Assembly (NCBI GenBank): GCA_964592155.1
Contig: CAZQDA010000007.1
Coordinates: 1 to 54,886, forward strand
Direction: 5' to 3'
Source of the DNA: Christensenella sp964592155
GTDB taxonomy: Bacteria > Bacillota > Clostridia > Christensenellales > Christensenellaceae
Length of the DNA: 54,886 nt
Under the pieces are notes generated by a model. It made no database searches. It worked only from the letters and a program-made list of their open reading frames with translations, and was not told the DNA's origin. Shown in pieces: positions 7,368 through 14,806 of the stretch. The stretch's first letter is position 1; every line of letters starts with the position of its first letter. A program made the translations under genes and the position numbers.

Positions 7368-9506
7368 TTATAAAATAATCTCAAAGACAATATTGTAAAA
7401 TAGAATGAGGCCGCTCAGAACAAAAACACCGGTATTATAGATGTTGCGGTTTAGTTCGTTTTGGGTGCGGTTAATGCCGATTACATAAAGCACAGGGAAA
7501 ACGACAGGCATCAGATAACGCGCCTGGCATCCGTTAACCGTATGGAAACCAACCGGAGTAAAAGAGATATACAGAGCCGAGGCAACGCAGACGATGGTAA
7601 TCAATGCGATTATTAGGGTTCGGATTTTGTGCGACAACGTAGTTGTAAAGCGGTCATATTCATTTCGGTCAGTGAACGCGACAAAGCATAAAAGAACGAT
7701 CAGTATGATGTGGAAATATCCGTCGCCGCTGTAGGAAAGTGACGAAATATAATTGGATGCAAAGCCAACTGATAAATACTGCGGGAGGAATCCTGCCATC
7801 ATCTTTATAAAATCAAAGGGATGACTTAAAATATAGGCAATTTGCCCTGACGCATTGACGTCACTCCCGCCGCGGGCATCACCCGCACCCGCGCCATTTA
7901 CCAGCATGGGCATCAGGAAAGATGCCAGCACGAATAATGTAGCTGCAATTACGCTGAGGCGATAAATAAGCAGCGTTCGCTTGGTCGTGAATTTTGTCTT
8001 CGGCATGAAGAAGAGCAGGAAAACAAGCGGAAAATAGATGGCCTTTGGCCCCATTCCAATCACCATCGCGGCAAGCATAATAATCCAGTTTTTGACGGAA
8101 AGTGGTTTATCCGGCTCCTGAGCCTCACTAAAAAACCACGCAAATCCCAGAATGGTGAAGCCGGTGACCCAGGAATCATAACTAAAGTTGGAAGCCAGAT
8201 AAACACAGGTGGGAAGCAGGACAAGCACGCTCAAGATCATTTTTCCTGTTTTTAGTTTCCGGATGCTTAAGAAGCAAAGCACGGCGAATAAAAGCAGCAT
8301 TGCAACGCGGCCCATAATCAGGATGTCGTGAAAAGACAAATGGAACATGCGACCAAGAAACATCCCCGTCGCGCCGGAGAGATATCCAAGCCTTTCATAA
8401 GAAAGTTTTGGAGAAGAATCCGTAAATTGCGCTCCTTCGTGCATGCGGGCATCTAAATTCTCATACGCATGATCAAGCCCCTGAGGAGAATAGTCCGAAT
8501 AAACACGCGTGATAAAATCAGCATCCGCGCCGGTGATGCGCGCATCTTCTCCAAAATAAGACAGATTTAAAATTTTGGCGTAATGAGTCTCATCATCCCA
8601 AACGCTTAAAGCCTGCGTTGCGGGCGTAAAGCCGGCAATCAGCAGGGCAGCACACAGAAAGATGGCCAGAAAAAAGTATTCCGGCTTTTTGCCTGTGTAT
8701 TTGAAAAAAAACAAGAAAAGCGAAAATAGAAAACCGCCAGCGATGACCGTCATAAAATATTTTAAACGTGGCGTTTTTCCCAGAATTTGGAGTGCAATAG
8801 CTAAAAGGATACATAAAACGGCGATAATAGCTACGGTTATTAAAACAACACGGACAGCACGCTTTGGGTTTTGCGCGATGGCTCTGCCAATGCCGCAAAA
8901 CAGATTTTTCAGTTTTTTGAACACATTAAAATAGAGCAGCAGAAAAATGATGATAGCAAGCACTGCAAACATTCCAAGCAAGCGCGCAGGGTTCAATGAT
9001 TCAGGAATGACTATTTTGGTTGCGGGAACAGAAGACGTCTGAATGCTTTCAAGATCAAAATCCTGATTGATATCTACCCGCAACTGCGGGTAAGTCAGTG
9101 CAGGAATATTAACGACGAGTTCCGTCAAACCCTTTTTCATATATTCAGACTGGGAATTTGTCTGGCTGTATACGCCCTGCTCATTCGGAAAATAAAACTG
9201 AAGATAGCCCCAATCATCAAGAGGTTTGCTGAATTTGAAACGGATGGAAGAGACAGCGGAAGCATCGTTTTTATTCTCAAAATTGAGAAACAGATAAGGG
9301 TCGCCGCTTGTGGAAGAGAAATGGTTTCCGTTAACGGTATAGTCTACAAGCTCAAGGTTATCGAGCGTGAACTCATTTTGAACGGGTCCCTCAAATTCAT
9401 AACGATATAATGCAGGAGCGGTAGCCTGAACTGCGAATTCCATAACCAATGCAAGCACAAATGCAATGAGGATTGCAGCAATACTTTTCTTTGTGTTACC
9501 CTTCAT
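7368..9506 (-). CDS. DUF2142 polytopic membrane protein
   Basis: A 712-residue membrane protein. One N-terminal helix (about 6-28) is followed by a roughly 150-residue extracytoplasmic beta-rich domain. Then come about a dozen hydrophobic helices, typical of the DUF2142 group of predicted membrane glycosyltransferases. The motif WDDETHYAKIL near residue 300, just after a helix, matches the acidic conserved loop of this GT-C-like family, where an acidic residue is thought to act in sugar transfer from a lipid carrier outside the membrane. I chose ATG 9506 because GGGAG lies 7 nt upstream. A TTG start at 9599 would fall inside the -35 box of the consensus promoter. It has its own promoter and terminator but faces the same way as the GT2 operon, so a joint role in surface glycan building is likely (inference). 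Confidence 0.82.
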   Translation of the reverse strand: MKGNTKKSIAAILIAFVLALVMEFAVQATAPALYRYEFEGPVQNEFTLDNLELVDYTVNGNHFSSTSGDPYLFLNFENKNDASAVSSIRFKFSKPLDDWGYLQFYFPNEQGVYSQTNSQSEYMKKGLTELVVNIPALTYPQLRVDINQDFDLESIQTSSVPATKIVIPESLNPARLLGMFAVLAIIIFLLLYFNVFKKLKNLFCGIGRAIAQNPKRAVRVVLITVAIIAVLCILLAIALQILGKTPRLKYFMTVIAGGFLFSLFLFFFKYTGKKPEYFFLAIFLCAALLIAGFTPATQALSVWDDETHYAKILNLSYFGEDARITGADADFITRVYSDYSPQGLDHAYENLDARMHEGAQFTDSSPKLSYERLGYLSGATGMFLGRMFHLSFHDILIMGRVAMLLLFAVLCFLSIRKLKTGKMILSVLVLLPTCVYLASNFSYDSWVTGFTILGFAWFFSEAQEPDKPLSVKNWIIMLAAMVIGMGPKAIYFPLVFLLFFMPKTKFTTKRTLLIYRLSVIAATLFVLASFLMPMLVNGAGAGDARGGSDVNASGQIAYILSHPFDFIKMMAGFLPQYLSVGFASNYISSLSYSGDGYFHIILIVLLCFVAFTDRNEYDRFTTTLSHKIRTLIIALITIVCVASALYISFTPVGFHTVNGCQARYLMPVVFPVLYVIGINRTQNELNRNIYNTGVFVLSGLILFYNIVFEIIL

Positions 9507-9570
9507 AAATATACTCCCAACTGTATTCTGTGAATGGCCTGAAAACAACGACAGACCAACAACTTCTATC

Positions 9571-9599
9571 ATTATATAGAAGCGCGTTTGGATTGTCAA
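9571..9599 (-). promoter_or_regulatory. Consensus sigma-A promoter of the DUF2142 gene
   Basis: Minus strand: perfect TTGACA (9594-9599), 17-bp spacer, perfect TATAAT (9571-9576). This excludes the longer TTG-started reading frame. Confidence 0.88.
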
Positions 9600-9728
9600 A
9601 CAGGCTCATATGGCAAAAATAACATGGAAAAAAGACATGGTGGCGAATAAAATATCTGCGCGAGCAGAAGTAGTGGAATGTGGAATGTTTTCAAGCGTTG
9701 TCAGAGTTGACGGATACAAGAAAGCCGC

Positions 9729-9756
9729 TTGTTTATTCGTATATAGATGATATACT
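9729..9756 (+). promoter_or_regulatory. Promoter of the adenine deaminase gene
   Basis: TTGTTT (9729-9734), 16-bp spacer, TATACT (9751-9756), about 25 nt upstream of the ribosome site. Confidence 0.6.
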
Positions 9757-9788
9757 AATAACAAATCCATAGAGGGGAGAGCGCGAAT

Positions 9789-11504
9789 ATGAAAAAAGCG
9801 GCGCTGGGAAAGCGGATTGCGGCGGCAAGAGCGGGAGAGCCTGATTTTGTTTTGAAAAACGCAAACGTGGTGAATGTGTTTACGGAAGAAATCATTCCTT
9901 GCGATGTAGCGGTCTTGCAAGGCGTGATCATCGGCCTGGGGGAATATTCCTGCGCGCACAGCTACGATTGTAAGGGCGCATATTTATGTCCGGGCTTCAT
10001 TGACAGCCATATGCACATCGAATCTTCCATGTCGATTCCTTCCGAATTTGCGCGGATTGTTTTGCCGTTTGGCACCACGAGCGTGATTGCCGACCCGCAT
10101 GAAATTGCCAATGTGTGCGGAATGGAAGGCATACGGTTTATGAAGCGCGACGCACAGAAGATTGGGCTTAACGTTTATTATATGTTTCCGTCGTGTGTGC
10201 CGTGTATCGAATTTGAAGAAAACTACGCGCCCCTCAGCAATGAAGACGCGGCAGCTTTGCTCTATGAAGGGGTGGTTCACGGGCTGGGGGAGGTTATGGA
10301 CTGGAACGCTGTGATCGATTGCAGCGAAGACATGATCAAAAAACTGGAACTGTTTGAAGGCTTTCCAATCGATGGACACGCCCCGGGGGTCTCTGGCAGG
10401 GAGCTTGCAGCATACATTGTGGGAGGTCCGTCAACGGATCATGAAGCATATGAGTTCGAAGAAGTGATGGAAAAGCTGCGAGCGGGCATGACCGTAATGC
10501 TGCGTGTGGGCTCAGCCGCAAACAATATGAGCGCTGTTCTTGAAAAACTGGCGGAAAACAAAGTGCCGCTGGATCGTATCGTTTTGTGCACTGATGATAA
10601 GCATACGGAAAACATATTGAAAGAGGGACATGTTAACCACATTGCGCGTATGGCTGTGGAGGCAGGGATTCCGGCAGTGAAGGCCGTGAAGATGGCCAGT
10701 TATCATGCGGCGCGAACATTTGGGCTTGCGCGAAAGGGGGCAGTTGCGCCGGGATATGACGCCGATCTGGCGTTGTTTTCAGATCTTGTTTCTTTTAGGC
10801 CTGTGGATGTGTTTGTGGGTGGAGTTTCGGTCAGGGAAATCAACATACACAAAACGCCGGTGCCGTTTGAACTGAAAAATACCGTAAATTTTGCGCCGCT
10901 TGCAAAGGACGCGTTTGTATTGCGTATTTCAGGAGAAAAAGTTCCTGTGATTGAAATGGAGGAGGGGCAGCTTGCGACAAAGCTGTATGATGAAGCTGTG
11001 CCCCAAAGGGATGGCTTTTTTGTGCCGGACGCAAACTATGCAAAGCTTGCGTGCGTGGAACGACACCATCAGACAGGCCACATTGGCATAGGGATTGTGA
11101 AAAATTTCGGGCTGCGCTGCGGCGCACTCGCGTCCACCGTGGCGCATGACTCGCATAATATTGTCGTGATCGGCATAAATGATGAAGATATGATTCTAGC
11201 AGTGGAAGAATTGAAGAAAATTGGCGGGGGATATGTATTTGCGCGGGATGGAGCGGTCGTATCGGAAATTCCGCTGCCTGTGGCGGGCCTGCTTTCCGAG
11301 GAGCCATACGAAAAGCTGGTACAAAGCCAGAAAGAATTTTTGCAGGCGCTCTTTGCGGCAGGGGTACCGCAACGCAGCGATCCGCTGATCCGTTTATCCT
11401 TTTTCTGCCTGCCGGTGATACCAAAAGCGCGTATGACTCCACAAGGGCTTTACGACGTTGAGAATGGGAAATTCATTCGCAGCGGTTTCACGGAATATAA
11501 GTGA
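9789..11504 (+). CDS. ade: Adenine deaminase
   Basis: It converts adenine to hypoxanthine and ammonia in purine salvage. At 571 residues it is close to the roughly 580 usual for the AdeC type. Metal-binding motifs of the amidohydrolase fold are present: CPGFIDSHMHIESSM (about 63-77) and the TSVIADPHEIANVCG segment (about 96-110). The mid-protein DGHAPG and the LCTDDKH motif near 265 carry further ligands. The C-terminal domain has the family-typical RHHQTGHIGIG and VAHDSHNIVVIG blocks. A purine-rich GAGGGGA site precedes the ATG. It is monocistronic, with its own promoter and a shared terminator downstream. I saw no purine riboswitch in the short leader. Confidence 0.95.
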   Translation: MKKAALGKRIAAARAGEPDFVLKNANVVNVFTEEIIPCDVAVLQGVIIGLGEYSCAHSYDCKGAYLCPGFIDSHMHIESSMSIPSEFARIVLPFGTTSVIADPHEIANVCGMEGIRFMKRDAQKIGLNVYYMFPSCVPCIEFEENYAPLSNEDAAALLYEGVVHGLGEVMDWNAVIDCSEDMIKKLELFEGFPIDGHAPGVSGRELAAYIVGGPSTDHEAYEFEEVMEKLRAGMTVMLRVGSAANNMSAVLEKLAENKVPLDRIVLCTDDKHTENILKEGHVNHIARMAVEAGIPAVKAVKMASYHAARTFGLARKGAVAPGYDADLALFSDLVSFRPVDVFVGGVSVREINIHKTPVPFELKNTVNFAPLAKDAFVLRISGEKVPVIEMEEGQLATKLYDEAVPQRDGFFVPDANYAKLACVERHHQTGHIGIGIVKNFGLRCGALASTVAHDSHNIVVIGINDEDMILAVEELKKIGGGYVFARDGAVVSEIPLPVAGLLSEEPYEKLVQSQKEFLQALFAAGVPQRSDPLIRLSFFCLPVIPKARMTPQGLYDVENGKFIRSGFTEYK

Positions 11505-11594
11505 TGCAAAACTGACGATAAATCGCCATTCTATGTGATTGGTACCAAAGTTTTGCAACCAATCTCTTGACCAATTGCTATAAAATTGGAAATC

Positions 11595-11635
11595 AAAAAA
11601 CGGGTATTCCGGAAAATGGAATGCCCGCTTTTTTT
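11595..11635. terminator. Bidirectional terminator between ade and the hydrogenase
   Basis: A 10-bp stem (CGGGTATTCC / GGAATGCCCG, one wobble) with a 7-nt loop and flanking A and T runs, between two convergent genes. Confidence 0.85.
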
Positions 11636-11653
11636 GATCCTGTAACAGTAGAC

Positions 11654-13093
11654 TTATTTTTTGAGGGTGTTTAAAATTTGGATCGCATCCAAAATGGTTT
11701 TTTCCTTGGCCTCATTTCCATAATTGTCCACCTGCTTTTTATCTTTAGGACCGTGGGTGATGCACGCCGCGCCGCCGATGCAGCCGTCCTGACAAGCCAT
11801 TCCTTCAATAAAATTATTGGGCAGCATGCCTTTGGAAGCTTTTAACAGGGCGATTTTACATTCCTCTATGCCGTTGCAGGGAAGAGGATTGCATTCAAAG
11901 TCGGTGTAGCCGTGCTCTTTTAAGGCTTGCGCGACTGCTGTAGAAACGCCGCCGCTGCGCGCAAAGATACGTCCGAAATAAGATGCGTTATCCAGCGGAG
12001 CGTGCTCCATTTGCGAAAGATCGATCCCGCGGCTGTCCAGCAGCGCAAGCAATTCCTCAAATGTAATCACACAATCCACGATACCGTTAATATCCGGCAG
12101 CTTGTATTCCTTCTTTTTGGCAATGCACGGCCCGATGAAAACGATCTTTGCCGCCGGATCCATTTTCTTCAGATAAATCGATATTTCCACCATGGGCGAC
12201 ACATTATGCGAGATGTGCTGCACGAGGTCAGGATAGGCGTTTTTGATATATTGCACGAATGCGGGGCAGCAGGAGCTAGTCATGAACTTTTTCTCATAGA
12301 GTTCGTCCGCTTCTTTATAAGCGGTCATATCAGCGCCGAGCGCTGCCTCCACAACATTGAAAAAACCGAGCTTTTTGATTCCCGCAACCGTCTGCTCTAC
12401 ATGGATGCTGCCAAACTGGCTGGAAATGGAGGGAGCGACCACGGCATATACCTTATATTTGGTATTGTTTTCCGATGCGCGCAGCAGCCGGATTGCTTCC
12501 AAAAGATACGATTTATCAGAAATCGCTCCAAACGGGCATTGATAAACGCACGCGCCGCAGGAGATGCATTTATGATTATCAACGTCTGCCTTTTTGTCGT
12601 CCGTCATGCTGATCGCGCCTACTTTGCATGCGTTTTCGCACGGGCGGATCATTTTTGTGATTGCGTTATAAGGGCATGCAGCAATACACTTGCCGCACTC
12701 GATGCACTGATCCGGATTGATGTGCGCCTTCAGACCGTTGATTTCAATCGCATCCTTTGGGCAGACGTTTTTACAGCGATGTGCAATGCAGCCGCGGCAT
12801 GCCTGGGAAACGCGGATGCCATCAACAGGACATTCGTCGCAGGCGATATTAAGCACTTCCACAACGTTTTCGTTATCAGGATCTCCGCCGAGGGCGAGTT
12901 TGATGCGCTCGTTGAGAATCGCGCGTTCTTTATAAATACAGCAGCGCATGGTGGGCTTCGGGCCGGGCATAATTTTTTCCGCCAAATGAAGCAGTCCACT
13001 ATCCAGCTTATCCTCAAAAGCGAGGGAAGCGACTTCTTTTAAGACCTTATACTTGATTTCCTGTACGCTCGTATCAAATACTCTGTAATCCAT
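11654..13093 (-). CDS. Monomeric [FeFe] hydrogenase with several [4Fe-4S] sites
   Basis: A 479-residue iron hydrogenase. The N-terminal half has a Cys-rich region (CDECPVDGIRVSQACRGC, near 80-100). Two ferredoxin-type clusters follow (CIECGKCIAACPYNAI near 136 and CISCGACVYQCPFGAI near 178). The H-cluster domain has all three signatures: L1 TSCCPAF (near 271, where HydA enzymes have TSCCPxW), L2 IGPCIAKKKE (near 322), and L3 MACQDGCIGGAA (near 436, where the usual form ends GGxxxGGG). The deviations place it outside the classical bifurcating or HydA1 group, probably in a group B-D lineage that could be a low-activity or sensory hydrogenase; this is inference. No electron-transfer subunits or maturases are adjacent. 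AAGGAG precedes the ATG by 11 nt, and the promoter carries a palindromic operator. Confidence 0.85.
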   Translation of the reverse strand: MDYRVFDTSVQEIKYKVLKEVASLAFEDKLDSGLLHLAEKIMPGPKPTMRCCIYKERAILNERIKLALGGDPDNENVVEVLNIACDECPVDGIRVSQACRGCIAHRCKNVCPKDAIEINGLKAHINPDQCIECGKCIAACPYNAITKMIRPCENACKVGAISMTDDKKADVDNHKCISCGACVYQCPFGAISDKSYLLEAIRLLRASENNTKYKVYAVVAPSISSQFGSIHVEQTVAGIKKLGFFNVVEAALGADMTAYKEADELYEKKFMTSSCCPAFVQYIKNAYPDLVQHISHNVSPMVEISIYLKKMDPAAKIVFIGPCIAKKKEYKLPDINGIVDCVITFEELLALLDSRGIDLSQMEHAPLDNASYFGRIFARSGGVSTAVAQALKEHGYTDFECNPLPCNGIEECKIALLKASKGMLPNNFIEGMACQDGCIGGAACITHGPKDKKQVDNYGNEAKEKTILDAIQILNTLKK

Positions 13094-13133
13094 TCAAAAA
13101 TTGTTCTCCTTATGATCATCCATTCATTTCATT

Positions 13134-13154
13134 ACCAGTATTAACTATACTGGT
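13134..13154. promoter_or_regulatory. Palindromic operator over the hydrogenase -10 box
   Basis: Perfect 8-bp arms ACCAGTAT / ATACTGGT separated by 5 bp. The site fully covers the -10 hexamer (13144-13149), so a bound protein should repress. No regulator gene is adjacent and I do not recognise the family of the site. Confidence 0.7.
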
Positions 13155-13172
13155 TTCAGGGTTTGCTGTCAA
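13144..13172 (-). promoter_or_regulatory. Promoter of the hydrogenase gene
   Basis: Minus strand: perfect TTGACA (13167-13172), 17-bp spacer, TATAGT (13144-13149). Confidence 0.82.
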
Positions 13173-13214
13173 TGAATCCGGGGGAACTTAATCCGTTTTT
13201 GTGAAAAAGTACTC

Positions 13215-13253
13215 AAAAAACCGCCCGCTGAAATACTTTCAGAAAGCGGTTTT
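13215..13253 (-). terminator. Terminator of the DUF6530/GIY-YIG operon
   Basis: Minus-strand hairpin with outer arms AAAACCGC / GCGGTTTT and inner arms CTGAAA / TTTCAG, followed by a T run. Confidence 0.78.
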
Positions 13254-13271
13254 CAAAGAGTACCATAATGA

Positions 13272-13616
13272 TTAGTACAGCAAATTTGGCGGATAATCGG
13301 CGATGCGCAGGGAAAGCAGCTGATCAAGGTCGTCTTTGAAATCAGAAAGCTCCTGCGCTTCTTTTTTCTCAATCTCATCGAGCACCTCAAAGGTAAAAGC
13401 GCTCCCGCCATATTTTTTCCAATCCGCTGTTAGTTTGGAATAACTGCACAGGTTCGTCTTAACGCAAAAATCAAACTTATTGCGGCTGCCGTCAAGGTTT
13501 GTTTCGGCTGCAAGAAGCCGCTTTCCGTTTTTTTGGTTTGTGATCATATAAACGCCGCCGCAAAGCTTGCGCTCCTTATATTGGGCGATCAGTTCTTTTT
13601 TCTTTTGCGATTCCAT
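13272..13616 (-). CDS. Small GIY-YIG nuclease family protein
   Basis: A 114-residue protein. The segment CGGVYMITNQKNGKRLLAAETNL (about residues 19-41) gives the first strands of a GIY-YIG fold, with the family Tyr in GVYMI. Downstream LTADWKKYGGSAFTFEVLDEIEKKE (about 68-92) is the usual FxFEVLE-like strand followed by an acidic helix. It matches small stand-alone GIY-YIG proteins annotated in Firmicutes, whose role (possibly DNA processing) is not established. Its start lies only 3 bp after the stop of the upstream DUF6530 gene, so the two are co-transcribed and probably translationally coupled. No intron, homing site or phage gene is nearby. Confidence 0.78.
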   Translation of the reverse strand: MESQKKKELIAQYKERKLCGGVYMITNQKNGKRLLAAETNLDGSRNKFDFCVKTNLCSYSKLTADWKKYGGSAFTFEVLDEIEKKEAQELSDFKDDLDQLLSLRIADYPPNLLY

Positions 13617-13619
13617 GCC

Positions 13620-14099
13620 TCAGTACCCCATATCCTTGAGCGTGCGGGAAAGCAACGACAGGCGTTCTCCCAAAAGTTCTCCGTCCTCCGCAAGCGCCTG
13701 TTGGAAAAGCGCAATGTCTTCGTCGATCTTCTCGTTATCCGTACAAACAGACATGGTCATCGCGTCTCCCTGCAATCCCACACGGTCAAACTCAGGATGA
13801 TCGGGATCGTAAAATTTGGGATAGCGATATGCGTCGCGAAAATACTTCATTGTATTACAAACAAAGATAGCGAGGTCAAGCACACGATGGAGCGGAAGCT
13901 CTTCGGATTGCCGCGACCATTTTTGTCCGGTGTATCTCCATATTTTTGCGGAGATGTCGACTTTGCCGCGGTCGTTCCACTGGGCAAGCCCCGCGGACAT
14001 TCCCTGTACATCCGTTTCGTAGGCATATTTTCCGTCAATTTTGGAATAGTCCTCCGCAACGATCACAGGTTTGTGTTTTAAACTGGTTGGTATCTTCAT
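13620..14099 (-). CDS. DUF6530-like protein of unknown function
   Basis: A 159-residue soluble protein without signal peptide. The N-terminal part (KHKPVIVAEDYSKIDGKYAYETDVQGMSAGLAQWN) and the helix LPLHRVLDLAIFVCNTMKYFRDAYRYPKFYDP match, from memory, small Firmicutes proteins annotated as DUF6530; the family name is moderately certain. The WNDRGKVDISAKIWR stretch suggests two beta strands, and the C-terminal third is helical and acidic. It is the first gene of a two-gene operon with the GIY-YIG protein. An AGGAGA ribosome site precedes the ATG. Its leader contains three tandem 8-bp repeats just after the predicted transcription start. Confidence 0.6.
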   Translation of the reverse strand: MKIPTSLKHKPVIVAEDYSKIDGKYAYETDVQGMSAGLAQWNDRGKVDISAKIWRYTGQKWSRQSEELPLHRVLDLAIFVCNTMKYFRDAYRYPKFYDPDHPEFDRVGLQGDAMTMSVCTDNEKIDEDIALFQQALAEDGELLGERLSLLSRTLKDMGY

Positions 14100-14119
14100 G
14101 ATACATCTCCTTTTATAAA

Positions 14120-14143
14120 TTAGTAATTTAGTAATTTAGTAAA
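14120..14143. repeat. Triple tandem 8-bp repeat in an operon leader
   Basis: TTAGTAAT, TTAGTAAT, TTAGTAAA in plus-strand reading lie immediately downstream of the -10 box of the DUF6530/GIY-YIG promoter. This could be a direct-repeat operator or a slippage tract. Confidence 0.75.
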
Positions 14144-14146
14144 TAA

Positions 14147-14175
14147 AGAATATCATTTTTTTAAAACTTTGTCAA
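14147..14175 (-). promoter_or_regulatory. Promoter of the DUF6530/GIY-YIG operon
   Basis: Minus strand: perfect TTGACA (14170-14175), 17-bp spacer, TATTCT (14147-14152). Confidence 0.8.
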
Positions 14176-14220
14176 CCATATATAATATTCTGAAAAAATA
14201 CCATACATACATGGATTTGA

Positions 14221-14249
14221 TTGACAATACATGAAATATATGGTAAAAT
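14221..14249 (+). promoter_or_regulatory. Promoter of the cold-shock gene
   Basis: Perfect TTGACA (14221-14226), 17-bp spacer, TAAAAT (14244-14249) preceded by TGG (extended -10). It predicts a leader of about 110 nt. Confidence 0.82.
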
Positions 14250-14275
14250 TACGACATATTCAAAGTAATTGATAG

Positions 14276-14324
14276 ACCTCGTATTTGTACAAATCGGAGT
14301 TTACGGTTTGTAGAGATACGAGGT
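14276..14324 (+). promoter_or_regulatory. Structured 5' leader of the cold-shock mRNA
   Basis: Outer arms ACCTCGTAT (14276-14284) and ATACGAGGT (14316-14324) pair perfectly. Inside, ACAAATCG and CGGTTTGT form a second helix with one wobble. Long folded leaders are a known trait of cold-shock genes, where they act as RNA thermosensors; that role here is inferred. A short TTTT follows the stem, so weak attenuation is also possible. Confidence 0.6.
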
Positions 14325-14367
14325 TTTCTGCGCTTAGGATGAAAATACAAATATAGGAGGTACCAAA

Positions 14368-14583
14368 ATGCATAATGGTACGGTAAAATGGTTTAACGCG
14401 GAAAAGGGATTTGGTTTTATTTCGAACGATAACGGAGGAGAAGATGTATTCGTACATTTTTCGTCTATCGTCTCTAATGACGGCTATAAGTCGTTGCAGG
14501 AAGGGCAGGCTGTTACGTTTGACATTGAAGCAGACCCTAAAAACAGCAGCAAGTTCCGCGCAACCAATGTGCAGGCTGCGTAA
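14368..14583 (+). CDS. csp: Cold-shock protein, CspA family
   Basis: A single cold-shock domain of 71 residues. RNP1 reads KGFGFISN (about 12-19) and RNP2 reads DVFVHFSSI (about 27-35), both intact. These bind single-stranded RNA or DNA and melt secondary structure in mRNAs. The first residues MHNGTVKWFNAEKG are family-typical. AGGAGG lies 7-8 nt before the ATG. It is monocistronic, with a consensus promoter, a long hairpin leader and a strong terminator. Several paralogues are normal in Bacillota, so I give no numbered symbol. Confidence 0.96.
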   Translation: MHNGTVKWFNAEKGFGFISNDNGGEDVFVHFSSIVSNDGYKSLQEGQAVTFDIEADPKNSSKFRATNVQAA

Positions 14584-14627
14584 ATAGAACTGACTGTCAA
14601 AATGATTGAATAAATCAGTTGCAAATC

Positions 14628-14658
14628 ATACCCTGCCTTTGGCGGGGTATTTTTTTTG
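14628..14658 (+). terminator. Terminator of the cold-shock gene
   Basis: A 10-bp stem ATACCCTGCC / GGCGGGGTAT (one wobble) with a TTT loop, followed by eight T. Confidence 0.9.
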
Positions 14659-14713
14659 AAACAGCATAGATGAGATGTGAGCAGGCTCCGGCAAATGATA
14701 CCGACGGGGTCTC

Positions 14714-14743
14714 TTGACTTTTATGAAAATAAATTGATAGAAT
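14714..14743 (+). promoter_or_regulatory. Promoter of the osmoprotectant transporter operon
   Basis: TTGACT (14714-14719), 18-bp spacer, TAGAAT (14738-14743), about 60 nt before the first gene. Confidence 0.62.
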
Positions 14744-14806
14744 GAAAGGCGAAAGGTTTATTAAAAAAGAAGCGCTCAAAAAAACCCGGCTCAGGAAGGA
14801 ATACCA

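Noticed and set aside
9507..9599. Longer N-terminus of the DUF2142 protein
   Set aside because: Its TTG start lies in the -35 box of a perfect TTGACA/TATAAT promoter, so it cannot be on the transcript.
9606..9959. 117-codon minus-strand frame between DUF2142 and ade
   Set aside because: It covers the ade promoter and the ade start in antisense, with no ribosome site or family resemblance.
11927..13042. 371-codon plus-strand frame opposite the hydrogenase
   Set aside because: It is fully antisense to a gene with clear motifs, has no ribosome site, and reflects the gcg/cgc-rich codon use that opens the opposite strand.
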